This document shows positions 23,964 to 32,498 of a stretch of 39,674 nucleotides of DNA, piece by piece. The notes under the pieces were generated by a model. It ran no database searches. It saw only the letters and a list, made by a program, of their open reading frames with translations, and was not told the origin of the DNA. Positions within the stretch are counted from its first letter, which is position 1. Each line of letters begins with the position of its first letter. The stretch is from an uncultured Lachnospiraceae bacterium (GTDB lineage: Bacteria > Bacillota > Clostridia > Lachnospirales > Lachnospiraceae), in the NCBI GenBank assembly GCA_947179245.1, contig CAMXBD010000012.1, positions 1 through 39,674 of the forward strand, read 5' to 3'. The position numbers and the translations under genes are program-made.

Positions 23964-25334
23964 TTAAATCTTGATCTGTGTCCATTTTCCCTTTTTAAAC
24001 CGCGTCGAGGCAAATATAAACCGGGAAACCTGATCTGCCAGTACGCCAAGCCAGATGCCCACAATGCCAAGTCCGAACACATATCCGCCGAGGTAAGAGC
24101 CGGCAGTACGGATAAAGGTCACGCTGATCGTGGATGCAACCGCAGTGTAGAATGTATCTCCCGCGCCGCGCAGGCATCCCATATATACGACCTGACTAAT
24201 CTGAAAGGCTACTACGAAGATAATGACACGCATAATACTTACGCCGATTGCGACGATATGCTCTTCCTCAAAGAAAAGTTTCATAAGTGGTGCGGCACCG
24301 ATGAAGTAGATTACTGCAAGGCATACAGAAATGATACCGCCGAACATTCTGCATATACTGCCGTATTCTTTGGCAAGACCCTCATCTCCGGCACCGAGGC
24401 TTCGCCCGATCAGCGCTACTGCAGCGGCTTGGAGTCCGTCTCCAAACGAGAAGGATAAGCCCATGATATTCATGCCGACCTGATGTGCCGCCATGGCATC
24501 CGTCCCCTGCTTTGCCGCCATGATCGCTGTCATCATAAAGCCGATTCTCATCAAGAGCTGCTCGAAGAAAACGCTGTATCCCACTTTGACCAGATTTAGG
24601 AAGCTGCTGACAGCAGGAAAAATCCGTTTTTTCATGATATAAGGAAGGCTGATAAAGCCGTCGGGTTTTAGAATCGAGAGGATACTCATGATGCATGCGA
24701 CCACGGTTCCTAAGACTGTTGCCAGTGCCGCACCATGGATTCCGAGGGCGGGAAAGCCGAGGTGCCCGCCAATCAGCAGATAGTTGAAAATGATATTGAC
24801 TGTGTTGGAGGTCACGTTGGTGCGCATAGTGATCTTCGTATTACCTGCACCCCTCTGGGCGGAATTGATTCCCATCTGGATGCAGTTGAAGATCATGCCG
24901 CCCATGATGATTTTGAAATATGCAACCGCGCTGTCGTGAGTTTCGGGTGTAGAGCCGCACAGCCGGATGATCGGGCTTGCCATAACAACGAATATGATAC
25001 TTAATACGATGGCTGCCGCTATGATAAAGACAATGGCAGTGCTTAAGATTCGGTTCGCTTCTTCAGGCTTTTCCTCTCCGCGCCTTCTTGCAATCAGCGC
25101 AGAGATTGCCACATTTAAGGCAAAAAACAAGGACAGACCTATGAACTTAGGCTGTGTTGTAAGCCCCACGGCGGCAACCGCATAGGAACCTAACGAACTG
25201 ACCATCAGTGAGTCCACCAGTCCTGCGAATGCGACGAAGAAAGATTCCACTATGGATGGCCATGCCATATTAAATGTAATGCGGATATTTTCTTTACTGT
25301 GTTTGGGAGTTGCTTTTTGTGTCTGCGTTGTCAT
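23964..25334 (-). CDS. MATE-family efflux transporter (second)
   Basis: A 456-residue membrane protein with two six-segment halves. Its start (NIRITFNMAWPSIVESFFVA) and MVSSLGSYAVAAVGLTTQP are typical of MATE proteins. The second half has MGLSFSFGDGLQAAAVALIG and a late RGAGDTFYTAV. AAGGATG precedes the ATG. It is separated by 45 bases from the hydrolase upstream and 68 bases from the WYL regulator downstream, suggesting a hydrolase, exporter, regulator, zinc-ribbon unit on the minus strand. The drug or metabolite exported is unknown. It is not a close copy of the MATE gene at 5777-7123. Confidence 0.9.
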   Translation of the reverse strand: MTTQTQKATPKHSKENIRITFNMAWPSIVESFFVAFAGLVDSLMVSSLGSYAVAAVGLTTQPKFIGLSLFFALNVAISALIARRRGEEKPEEANRILSTAIVFIIAAAIVLSIIFVVMASPIIRLCGSTPETHDSAVAYFKIIMGGMIFNCIQMGINSAQRGAGNTKITMRTNVTSNTVNIIFNYLLIGGHLGFPALGIHGAALATVLGTVVACIMSILSILKPDGFISLPYIMKKRIFPAVSSFLNLVKVGYSVFFEQLLMRIGFMMTAIMAAKQGTDAMAAHQVGMNIMGLSFSFGDGLQAAAVALIGRSLGAGDEGLAKEYGSICRMFGGIISVCLAVIYFIGAAPLMKLFFEEEHIVAIGVSIMRVIIFVVAFQISQVVYMGCLRGAGDTFYTAVASTISVTFIRTAGSYLGGYVFGLGIVGIWLGVLADQVSRFIFASTRFKKGKWTQIKI

Positions 25335-25379
25335 CGTATCATCCTTGCTATGCTATGCGAAATTTATCGGATAACTGAA

Positions 25380-26348
25380 TCACGATAAAATACTGTTGTC
25401 TATAAATTCAAATACTTTTGTAAAATAGGCGGGCGGATCGAAGTCCATTGCGTTTGCGTGTCCTGCGTCCTTTGCGATGTAGAGGTCTTTTTTGCCGGGG
25501 AATGCTTCGTATACCTGATGTCCCATGTCCGTAGGTACGAAATCATCTTTTTCGCCGTGTATAAAAAGCATCGGCTTGTTGCATTTCTTAAGTTCTGTGA
25601 GGGCGGATGCTTTGACATAATCATAGCCGAGCTTACGTATGCTGATCAGTCGGCAGGTATGAAGGATTGGGAAAGCCGGCAGGTGATAGTCCCTTTTCAT
25701 AACACACGCAAAGATGTCCCAGACGCTGGTATAACCGCAGTCCTCAATATATCCGGCTACATGTTCAAGATTTTTGCCTGAGGTCATCATGACGGTTGCA
25801 CCGCCCATGGAGATGCCGTGAAGAATGATTCTGGCATCTGCATCCTGCTCTATGACCCATTGTACCCACTCGGCGATGTCCTCTTTGTCAAGCCACCCCA
25901 TTCCTATGTAATTGCCTTCGCTTGTGCCATGCGCCCTGTTGTCGGGAAGAAGCACGTTATAACCTTTCTTATAAAAGACCGCGCCGTAGGGAAGCATAAA
26001 ATGATGACTGTCCTTGTAGCCGTGAATGGAAATAATCCAGTTATGGGTCTGCTCATCCTGAACACGGTACTTCGCGCATAATTTTAGACCGTCATGGTTT
26101 GTGATCGAAGCATCCTTCATTGTCTGCTCAAACTCGCGACCCATCGCCCGCAGTTTACGCCTGTTCTCCATATATGCGGCTTTGGATGGATCGCCGGAAG
26201 AATCTTCCGCACTTGCGGGAGACTCTGTAAGCGGGTTGTTTCTGTCCGGCACTGCGGCAAGAATATTTTTGATAAAAATAAGGCTGACCCTGCGGGTCAG
26301 AAGAATAGGAGCAATCACTGCTGCTCCAATTTTAATTGATTTTTTCAT
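25380..26348 (-). CDS. Membrane-anchored alpha/beta hydrolase
   Basis: A 322-residue protein. An N-terminal hydrophobic stretch (residues 5-33) may act as anchor or uncleaved signal. The alpha/beta-hydrolase core has oxyanion HGYKDSHH, LPDNRAHGTSEG, the nucleophile elbow HGISMGGAT (Ser in GxSxG), the acid in FIHGEKDDFVP, and a His in KDAGHANAMDFD. It resembles the YqkD/BAAT-like group of Firmicutes. The substrate, an ester or peptide, is unknown. AGAGGTG lies before the ATG. It starts divergently from the LanFEG-type operon, with a good promoter of its own at 26402-26429. Confidence 0.85.
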   Translation of the reverse strand: MKKSIKIGAAVIAPILLTRRVSLIFIKNILAAVPDRNNPLTESPASAEDSSGDPSKAAYMENRRKLRAMGREFEQTMKDASITNHDGLKLCAKYRVQDEQTHNWIISIHGYKDSHHFMLPYGAVFYKKGYNVLLPDNRAHGTSEGNYIGMGWLDKEDIAEWVQWVIEQDADARIILHGISMGGATVMMTSGKNLEHVAGYIEDCGYTSVWDIFACVMKRDYHLPAFPILHTCRLISIRKLGYDYVKASALTELKKCNKPMLFIHGEKDDFVPTDMGHQVYEAFPGKKDLYIAKDAGHANAMDFDPPAYFTKVFEFIDNSILS

Positions 26349-26401
26349 GATAAGATATCACCTCTGTTAAAAAATTTGGTTCTTTAATTACTATTATGTA
26401 C

Positions 26402-26429
26402 AGTATATCACTTTTTGGATGTCATTCAA
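26402..26429 (-). promoter_or_regulatory. Sigma-A promoter of the hydrolase operon
   Basis: On the minus strand TTGAAT (26429-26424) and TATACT (26407-26402) are 16 bases apart, 54 bases before the ATG at 26348. The plus-strand promoter of the divergent LanF-type gene was not clear; candidates around 26430-26500 are very AT-rich. Confidence 0.6.
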
Positions 26430-26536
26430 TAGATGGCAGATTTGAGTTTTTAATATATCTTTATCAAATCTTCATAATTGCCATGTATCCTGTTTGTAAC
26501 AATCAAAAAGCAATATTAGGAAAGGACAGGGTACAA

Positions 26537-27241
26537 ATGGATACAATTCTGGAAACAATTGATCTTAGTAAAAAATTCAAAAAACAGACAGCAGTCAGTA
26601 AGCTATCTCTTCGGATTGAAAGAAATTCCGTGTACGGGCTTTTAGGTCCCAACGGAGCGGGCAAATCCACGACGCTCAAGATGATTACGGGGATGCTTCA
26701 TCCGTCTTCAGGTTCTATCCGGTTTGACGGGCATGAGTGGAACAGACAGGATTTGAGTCGGATTGGGGCACTGATTGAGACGCCGCCTCTCTATGACAAT
26801 CTTACCGCCAAAGAGAATCTTAAAGTGCGGACTACCATGCTTGGATTACCGGAATCTAAGATAGAGGAGGTCTTACAGGCGGTAGACCTGACTGACACAG
26901 GAGCAAAAAGGGCAGGGCAGTTTTCCATGGGAATGAAACAACGGCTTGGGATTGCACTGGCGCTGCTAAATGATCCTTTGCTGCTTATTCTGGATGAACC
27001 GACCAACGGGCTTGATCCGTTAGGGATACAGGAATTGCGCGAACTGATAAGGTCTTTTCCGGCAAAAGGCATTACAGTAATTCTGTCGAGCCATATCTTA
27101 AGCGAGGTGGAACAGATTGCCGATCATATAGGAATCATTGCGGGCGGCAGACTCGGCTACAGCGGTATGATAAATCAAGGTGAAAATCTGGAAGAGCTTT
27201 TCATGAAAGTGGTTCGGGATGCGGGAAAGGAGTGTGCATGA
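26537..27241 (+). CDS. LanF/CprA-type ATPase of antimicrobial-peptide ABC exporter
   Basis: A 234-residue ATPase with AGGAAAGGACAGG before the ATG at 26537. Walker A is GPNGAGKST at 37-45. The Q-loop Gln is replaced by Glu in GALIETPPLYDNLTAKEN. This E-loop is a known hallmark of LanF proteins of lantibiotic immunity transporters. The signature is FSMGMKQRLGIALALL, Walker B LLILDEPTNGLDPLG, and the H-loop LSSHILSE. The two permease genes and a two-component pair follow in one operon, as in the Clostridioides difficile cprABC-cprKR locus. No lantibiotic precursor or modification genes are present, so this is resistance to foreign peptides and not producer immunity. Confidence 0.88.
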   Translation: MDTILETIDLSKKFKKQTAVSKLSLRIERNSVYGLLGPNGAGKSTTLKMITGMLHPSSGSIRFDGHEWNRQDLSRIGALIETPPLYDNLTAKENLKVRTTMLGLPESKIEEVLQAVDLTDTGAKRAGQFSMGMKQRLGIALALLNDPLLLILDEPTNGLDPLGIQELRELIRSFPAKGITVILSSHILSEVEQIADHIGIIAGGRLGYSGMINQGENLEELFMKVVRDAGKECA

Positions 27242-27242
27242 T

Positions 27243-27974
27243 ATGTTTGCTTTGATTCGTTCGGAAAGGCTTAAGATGCGGCATTCATTTGCCGGATTTC
27301 TTCCCATATCTGCCGTAAGCCTGCAAGTGCTGATCTCGCTTTCTTTAAGTATGGGCACTGATTATTATTCTGTAAATGCATGGAACTGGTGGTACACGAT
27401 GATTTTGCCGGGAATGCTGGCAATTCTGTGTTATCTTGGTGTGAAAAAAGAGAAAAGACAGCAATACGCAAATCTGCTGGTGACACATGTGCCGCCGGAG
27501 CGATGCTGGGCCGGTAAGATATTATATTGTGCAATAAAGTTGTTAAGTGCCAATCTGCTTATTTTCCTCGGCACATTTGTGGGCGGAATCCTGATCGGCT
27601 CACCAATACCTCCGGTCAATGGTTTTGCGGCCGCACTTCTCTTAAGCATCTGTTACTTGTGGGAGATACCGCTGTATATGATGTTAGCTGCGCGTTTTGG
27701 TATGTTTGCGAGTATTTTTACATGTATGGTGCTTACAATAGGAAGTCTGATTGTGCTGGGAGCCAGCAGGTTGTGGTGGATTTGTCCTGCGTCAATCCCT
27801 TTCCGGCTGATGTGTCCTGTACTGCAGATTATGCCCAACGGACTGCTTGTAGAGCCGGGCAGCCACTATATGAATGCGGCTGTCATCGTACCCGGCGTAG
27901 TGATATCACTGCTCTGGTTTGCGGTGCTTACCTTTGTCACGGCACGTTGGTTTCGCAATACGGAAACCTTTTGA
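27243..27974 (+). CDS. LanE/MutE-EpiE-type permease subunit
   Basis: A 243-residue membrane protein. The ATG at 27243 follows AAAGGAG (27226-27232) and begins one base after the stop of the ATPase gene. It has six hydrophobic segments, an N-terminal LIRSERLKMRHSFAGFLPI motif (KMRHS is typical of lantibiotic-immunity permeases), and a WWYTMILPGMLAILCYLGVKKEKRQ region. It forms the exporter channel together with the next gene. It is assumed to extract the antimicrobial peptide from the membrane to the outside, as for EpiE and NukE. Confidence 0.82.
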   Translation: MFALIRSERLKMRHSFAGFLPISAVSLQVLISLSLSMGTDYYSVNAWNWWYTMILPGMLAILCYLGVKKEKRQQYANLLVTHVPPERCWAGKILYCAIKLLSANLLIFLGTFVGGILIGSPIPPVNGFAAALLLSICYLWEIPLYMMLAARFGMFASIFTCMVLTIGSLIVLGASRLWWICPASIPFRLMCPVLQIMPNGLLVEPGSHYMNAAVIVPGVVISLLWFAVLTFVTARWFRNTETF

Positions 27975-27989
27975 GAAAGGAGCAGATCC

Positions 27990-28739
27990 ATGTGTACATT
28001 GTTACGTTATATGAAATCTGATTACATTAAGACAAAACGCACCCCGCTCCGCATAGCCCACTTGATCGTTCCCTGTGTAATGGCAGCAGTGTTTTTAGTC
28101 TATTATGCCGTTACTCCATGGAATGCTTACGGCAAAGTGCAGGCATACTTCGAGATAATGGGGATGGGATATCCTTTTCTGATCGGAACTTTTTGTGCTA
28201 TAGTAGCAGAGCAGGAGTCTTATGCAGGAGCTTATCAGGCAATGTTGTCTGTTACAAACAGGAAAATGGCATTTATGTCTAAGTTATTTCTTTTGATACT
28301 GTTCGGAGCATTTTCGGTTGTGCTGGCATCGGTCTTGTTTGGCACGGGATATTATTTTGTGTTGAAACAGCACATTGTGAGTTATTCATTCTATTGGATT
28401 GCGGCATTTGTTATGCTGGGAGGTAACATTTTCCTCTATATATGGCATATGTTTCTTGCATTGCGGTTTAACAAAGGAATATCGATCGGGCTGGGAATCG
28501 CCGAGAGTCTGTTGGCGGCGGTTCTTCTGACCGGGCTGGGAGATTCTGTCTGGATATTTATTCCGGCGGCGTGGGCCTCCAGACTGGTATGTTCTATGAT
28601 GACGGCATACAGCTTAGAAGAAGTACCATTTATTGATTGCAGTAAGGGTATAGGGATTTGCGCGGCTGTGACAGCGACAGTACTTATTGCCTATGGGATA
28701 TGGTGCTGCCACTGGGAAGGCGGCAAGGGGAATGACTAG
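27990..28739 (+). CDS. LanG/MutG-type permease subunit
   Basis: A 249-residue membrane protein, with GAAAGGAGCAG before the ATG. The start (LLRYMKSDYIKTKRTPLRIAH) and the six hydrophobic segments fit the MutG-family partner of LanE. EQESYAGAYQAMLSVTNRKMAF is the conserved cytoplasmic loop, where the ATPase is likely to dock. It is the third member of the LanFEG set. It ends immediately before the response regulator, with stop TAG followed by an ATG. Confidence 0.82.
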   Translation: MCTLLRYMKSDYIKTKRTPLRIAHLIVPCVMAAVFLVYYAVTPWNAYGKVQAYFEIMGMGYPFLIGTFCAIVAEQESYAGAYQAMLSVTNRKMAFMSKLFLLILFGAFSVVLASVLFGTGYYFVLKQHIVSYSFYWIAAFVMLGGNIFLYIWHMFLALRFNKGISIGLGIAESLLAAVLLTGLGDSVWIFIPAAWASRLVCSMMTAYSLEEVPFIDCSKGIGICAAVTATVLIAYGIWCCHWEGGKGND

Positions 28740-28757
28740 ATGGGAGCAGATACAGAT

Positions 28758-29420
28758 ATGGCAAATATACTTGTAGTAGATGATGACACGGCGATTCTGA
28801 CAATGATAAATAGGATTTTAAGTAAAGACGGGCACAATGTGACAACCGTGTCAGATTCTATGACGGTCAGTGAAATCAGGACAGAGAATCTTGATCTGAT
28901 TATACTGGATGTAATGATGCCGGGCAAAGATGGATTTGCGCTGTGTGAAGAGCTGCGCGGCAGCGTGGATTGTCCTATACTTTTCCTTACAGCGAAGTCG
29001 GAGGAAAGCAGTCTTGTGTACGGGCTGGAAAAAGGTGCGGATGACTATATCTGCAAGCCCTTTGGAGCGGCTGAACTGCGCGCGAGAGTGGCGGCGCATC
29101 TGCGAAGGGAGACGAGAGAACATTTCGTCGGGCTTTTGTTTGCAGGTTCCCGCTTTCGTCTTGCGGCGAAACAGCTTGTCGTAAATGACAGAGTAATCGC
29201 TTTGACAAAGGCGGAATATTCAATCTGCGAATTTCTTGCAAGGAATCATGGTCAGGTTTTTTCCAAGGAACAGATTTATGAGAGGGTATTTGGCTTCGAT
29301 GGTGAGAGTAATGAGGCGACAATCACAACTCATATCAAGAATATTCGTATGAAACTGGAAGAGCATCACTATTCACCGATTAAGACTGTGTGGGGAATCG
29401 GGTATAAGTGGGAGGATTAG
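28758..29420 (+). CDS. OmpR-family response regulator of the LanFEG operon
   Basis: A 220-residue protein. I prefer the ATG at 28758 (MANILVVDDD) with GGGAG about 10 bases upstream; the ATG at 28740 adds six residues and also has AAGGGG upstream. The receiver domain has D8/D9/D10, phospho-acceptor D51 (LIILDVMMPG) and the switch Lys in DDYICKPF. The C-terminal winged helix shows ALTKAEYSICEFLARN, SNEATITTHIKNIRMKLE and KTVWGIGYKWED. It probably activates the exporter operon when the sensor kinase detects an antimicrobial peptide, as for CprR. The DNA site was not identified. Confidence 0.85.
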   Translation: MANILVVDDDTAILTMINRILSKDGHNVTTVSDSMTVSEIRTENLDLIILDVMMPGKDGFALCEELRGSVDCPILFLTAKSEESSLVYGLEKGADDYICKPFGAAELRARVAAHLRRETREHFVGLLFAGSRFRLAAKQLVVNDRVIALTKAEYSICEFLARNHGQVFSKEQIYERVFGFDGESNEATITTHIKNIRMKLEEHHYSPIKTVWGIGYKWED

Positions 29421-29421
29421 G

Positions 29422-30804
29422 ATGGGAGAGCGCAGGGAAATTCCGATAGGCTTATTTTTTCTGAAATATTTCTTATATATTTTTGTGGGAATTATATTGA
29501 CAGTTATTCTGCTGGCAGGTGCATTCGGTCTGATGCTTGGGAGTGACATTGTCTATCCGGCACATTATGCGGAAGATCAGGCGAAACTTGCAGTTCCGGC
29601 TATACAGACTGCGGATCAGGTGACGGAGAATCTGATTCCAGAATTGTGCCGTTATGTGGTGGTTGACAAGAACGGTCAAATACTAAGCGGAAATATGAGC
29701 AAGCGGGATGCGGAACATGCGTGGAATGTAATTAACGGCAAAGCGTTCAATGGCGGCAGCTATTTCGGGGCAGATTATTATCTGGGAATACCGAGGGAAT
29801 CAGAATACTGCATATTGCAGTTTCGGCTCATAGTGCAGTACCAGTCTGCCCTGCTCAGAAAATATCTGCCGCTGCCGGAAGTATTATTTCTTCTGATTTT
29901 TCTTGTGCTGGTCTTTGTAATCATTCTGTCGGTGGCGGTGCGGTTTAATCGTGGCATAAAGCGAAAATTGTCGCCTTTAGCCGATGCGGCGGATATGATA
30001 CAGAGACAGGAGCTGGATTTTAACATTGTGCGTGGTTCCGTGAAAGAGATCAACACAATCTTAAATGCCATGGACGACATGAGGATTGCCCTAAAGGAAT
30101 CTTTGGAAAATCAGTGGCGGATGGAACAGATGAAAAATGAACAGATGTCGGCGTTGGCTCATGACTTAAAGACTCCGCTCACGCTTGTGCGCGGCAACAC
30201 AGAGCTGCTTGCAGACACAATCCTTACAGATGAACAGAAAGAATATACAGGATGTATTATAGACAGTGCATTGCAGATGCAGGATTATGTGCAGATGATG
30301 ATAGACATCACCAGATCTTCTTCCGCTATGTCTGTCAATAAGCGGCAGACGGATATCGGAGAATTTTGTGAAGAACTTAAGAAAAAGGCTGGGGCTCTTT
30401 GTGCCATGCGGCATATCCGCCTGCAATGGAATTGTGCAATTTCTGCAAACGAAATATGTGTGGAACCGACACTTTTTGCAAGGGCGCTCATGAATATCTT
30501 TGCGAATGCGGTCGAACATACGCCGGATGGCGGAACGGTTCTGTTTGAAGAAAGCGAAAACGAGGAATATTTTACTTTTACAATTTCTGATTCAGGTAAA
30601 GGATTTACGGAAAATGCGCTCCGACATGCGAAAGAACAGTTTTATATGGACGATGAAAGCCGCAATGCCGCAGGCTCCCACTACGGTATGGGGCTGTATA
30701 TAGTTGATACGATTGTGAAACAGCATAATGGTCTGCTGATTCTGGAAAATGTATCTGCGCAGGGCGGTGCGAAGGTTACTGTTAAGATTCCGCTAGGAAT
30801 GTAA
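29422..30804 (+). CDS. Sensor histidine kinase of the LanFEG operon
   Basis: A 460-residue protein, with GGGAGGATTAGG before the ATG and one base after the regulator stop. Two membrane segments (about 13-38 and 152-173) enclose an extracellular sensor of about 110 residues. The H-box is SALAHDLKTPLTLVRGN (H247), the N-box NIFANAVEHTP (N358, N362), then G1 DSGKGF (390-395) and G2 GMGLYIV (422-428). The short extracellular domain fits peptide-sensing kinases such as CprK. It phosphorylates the preceding regulator. Confidence 0.88.
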   Translation: MGERREIPIGLFFLKYFLYIFVGIILTVILLAGAFGLMLGSDIVYPAHYAEDQAKLAVPAIQTADQVTENLIPELCRYVVVDKNGQILSGNMSKRDAEHAWNVINGKAFNGGSYFGADYYLGIPRESEYCILQFRLIVQYQSALLRKYLPLPEVLFLLIFLVLVFVIILSVAVRFNRGIKRKLSPLADAADMIQRQELDFNIVRGSVKEINTILNAMDDMRIALKESLENQWRMEQMKNEQMSALAHDLKTPLTLVRGNTELLADTILTDEQKEYTGCIIDSALQMQDYVQMMIDITRSSSAMSVNKRQTDIGEFCEELKKKAGALCAMRHIRLQWNCAISANEICVEPTLFARALMNIFANAVEHTPDGGTVLFEESENEEYFTFTISDSGKGFTENALRHAKEQFYMDDESRNAAGSHYGMGLYIVDTIVKQHNGLLILENVSAQGGAKVTVKIPLGM

Positions 30805-30826
30805 CAGCGAATATGGTATACTGTTA
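30802..30826. promoter_or_regulatory. sstT promoter (extended -10) within an inverted repeat
   Basis: TGG precedes TATACT (30817-30822), giving an extended -10. The right arm of TAACAG (30802-30807) and CTGTTA (30821-30826), a perfect 6-bp inverted repeat, overlaps it. This could be a repressor site for the Ser/Thr transporter gene 111 bases downstream. Confidence 0.35.
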
Positions 30827-30936
30827 AGCGTAGATTTTTCGAGGTCTGGTCCGTAGACAGGCATCGGATAATGTCGGCAGCGACTATCGTACGCCATTTG
30901 CGGCACTGGCAGCACACAAGAAAGGATTATGTGAGG

Positions 30937-32163
30937 ATGAAAAAAATGTGGGAGAAATGGACGGGTATCAGCCTCGTCAAACGTATTATCGTAGGGTTAG
31001 TAATCGGTGTCATTCTGGCGCTGGTGGTTCCTCAGGCTTCCGGAATCGGAATCTTGGGAGATGTATTTGTAGGTGCGCTTAAGGCAATCGCACCGCTTTT
31101 AGTATTTTTCTTAGTTATGAGTTCTTTGTCGAATGCCGGTAAATCGCATGGAGGCGTTATCCGTACGGTTATTATTCTGTATATGTTCAGTACCGTACTC
31201 GCGGCAGTGATTGCGGTTTTTGCAAGCATGATTTTCCCGGTGGAGATGGTGTTACAGGAAGCGGCAGACACAGCGGCTTCTGCGCCGCAGGGCATTGTGG
31301 AAGTGCTTAGTACATTGTTGATGAACGTAGTAGCGAATCCGGTATCTGCGCTTGTCAATGCCAACTATATCGGTATTCTTTCATGGGCAGTGCTTTTAGG
31401 TGTCGCATTCCGCGGGGCTAAAGATACGACCAAGGCGGCATTGGCAGACATTTCGGAGGCTGTTTCCAAAGTTGTTACAACGATTATCAATCTGGCTCCT
31501 TTGGGTATTTTAGGTCTGGTATATACCAGTGTGACGACCAGCGGCTTAGAAACATTTACAGTGTATGGCAAACTGCTTATATTGCTGGTGGGATGTATGC
31601 TGGGTATCTACTTTATTACCAATCCGATTCTCGTATACTGGTGTATCCGTAAGAATCCCTATCCGCTTATTTTCAAGTGCCTGAAAGAGAGCGCGATCAC
31701 CGCGTTCTTTACGAGAAGTTCTGCGGCTAACATTCCGGTCAATATGAAAATATGTGATGAGATGGGACTGGATAAAGATACATATTCGGTGACGATTCCG
31801 CTTGGCGCGACCATCAATATGGACGGTGCGGCGATTACAATTACGGTCATGACAATGGCGACAGTACAGACACTCGGTATTCCGGTAGACATTCCGACGG
31901 CAATCGTCTTAAGTCTGCTTGCGGCTCTGGCAGCCTGCGGTGCCTCCGGTGTGGCGGGAGGTTCTCTGCTGCTTATCCCCATGGCATGTTCGCTGTTCGG
32001 AATTTCGGACGCGGTATCTATGCAGGTTGTGGCAGTCGGATTTATCATCGGTGTGATTCAGGATTCCGTGGAGACGGCACTCAACTCGTCTTCCGATCTG
32101 CTGTTGTCTGCTTCAGCGGAGTTCAGACAGTGGAGACTGCAGGGGAGAGAAATTAAGTTTTAG
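30937..32163 (+). CDS. sstT: Serine/threonine:Na+ symporter SstT
   Basis: A 408-residue protein with AAAGGA 10 bases before the ATG at 30937; an ATG at 30946 with GTGAGG is possible. It aligns along its whole length with SstT as I remember it from Escherichia coli. The segments are [72 protein letters not shown], then [15 protein letters not shown] and [20 protein letters not shown]. These cover the DAACS-family substrate and sodium sites (the SSAANIP, NMDGA and QDSVETALN stretches). It imports L-serine and L-threonine with Na+ and appears to be monocistronic. Confidence 0.93.
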   Translation: MKKMWEKWTGISLVKRIIVGLVIGVILALVVPQASGIGILGDVFVGALKAIAPLLVFFLVMSSLSNAGKSHGGVIRTVIILYMFSTVLAAVIAVFASMIFPVEMVLQEAADTAASAPQGIVEVLSTLLMNVVANPVSALVNANYIGILSWAVLLGVAFRGAKDTTKAALADISEAVSKVVTTIINLAPLGILGLVYTSVTTSGLETFTVYGKLLILLVGCMLGIYFITNPILVYWCIRKNPYPLIFKCLKESAITAFFTRSSAANIPVNMKICDEMGLDKDTYSVTIPLGATINMDGAAITITVMTMATVQTLGIPVDIPTAIVLSLLAALAACGASGVAGGSLLLIPMACSLFGISDAVSMQVVAVGFIIGVIQDSVETALNSSSDLLLSASAEFRQWRLQGREIKF

Positions 32164-32202
32164 GTTTCTAATGTCAACAGAGAATATTTATAAGTTCAAC
32201 AG

Positions 32203-32429
32203 GCAGACTGTATAAAATGTTCTCTTGTGCCGGGTTTCGGTATATGGATTTTCTAAAATAATCCGGTTAGGCTGTGGTGAACGGACGCAACCGTCCTCTA
32301 TGCGCATCCATGCGCACTTCGGACTTTTCGGGACGTCCGTGTCCCTCAATTGCTGGATGAATTACGGAATATTAAGAAAATCTCATATTCCTGCACACGA
32401 CAACTGCGTGAACATTTTATACAGTCTGC
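32203..32429. mobile_element. MITE-like element with 20-bp perfect terminal inverted repeats
   Basis: GCAGACTGTATAAAATGTTC (32203-32222) recurs inverted at 32410-32429 with no mismatch. Weaker similarity continues inward: GTGC..GG..ATATG..ATTTTCT with ATA..TCCG is present in both arms. The centre (about 32280-32340) holds short hairpins and a direct repeat, ATGCGCA twice. No transposase is encoded. No clear target-site duplication is visible next to the arms. The element fills most of the 32164-32498 gap between sstT and the alpha-galactosidase gene; the remaining sequence shows only the ribosome site. Confidence 0.6.
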
Positions 32430-32498
32430 TTGCGGCAACTCATGAATGTGCTTGTGGACATTTAAAACATTAGAAAATAACAATACATGGAGGAGCAT

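Noticed and set aside
32225-32473. An 82-codon open frame inside the sstT to GH36 gap.
   Set aside because: It lies within the inverted-repeat element, has no ribosome site, and its sequence is low in recognisable protein features.
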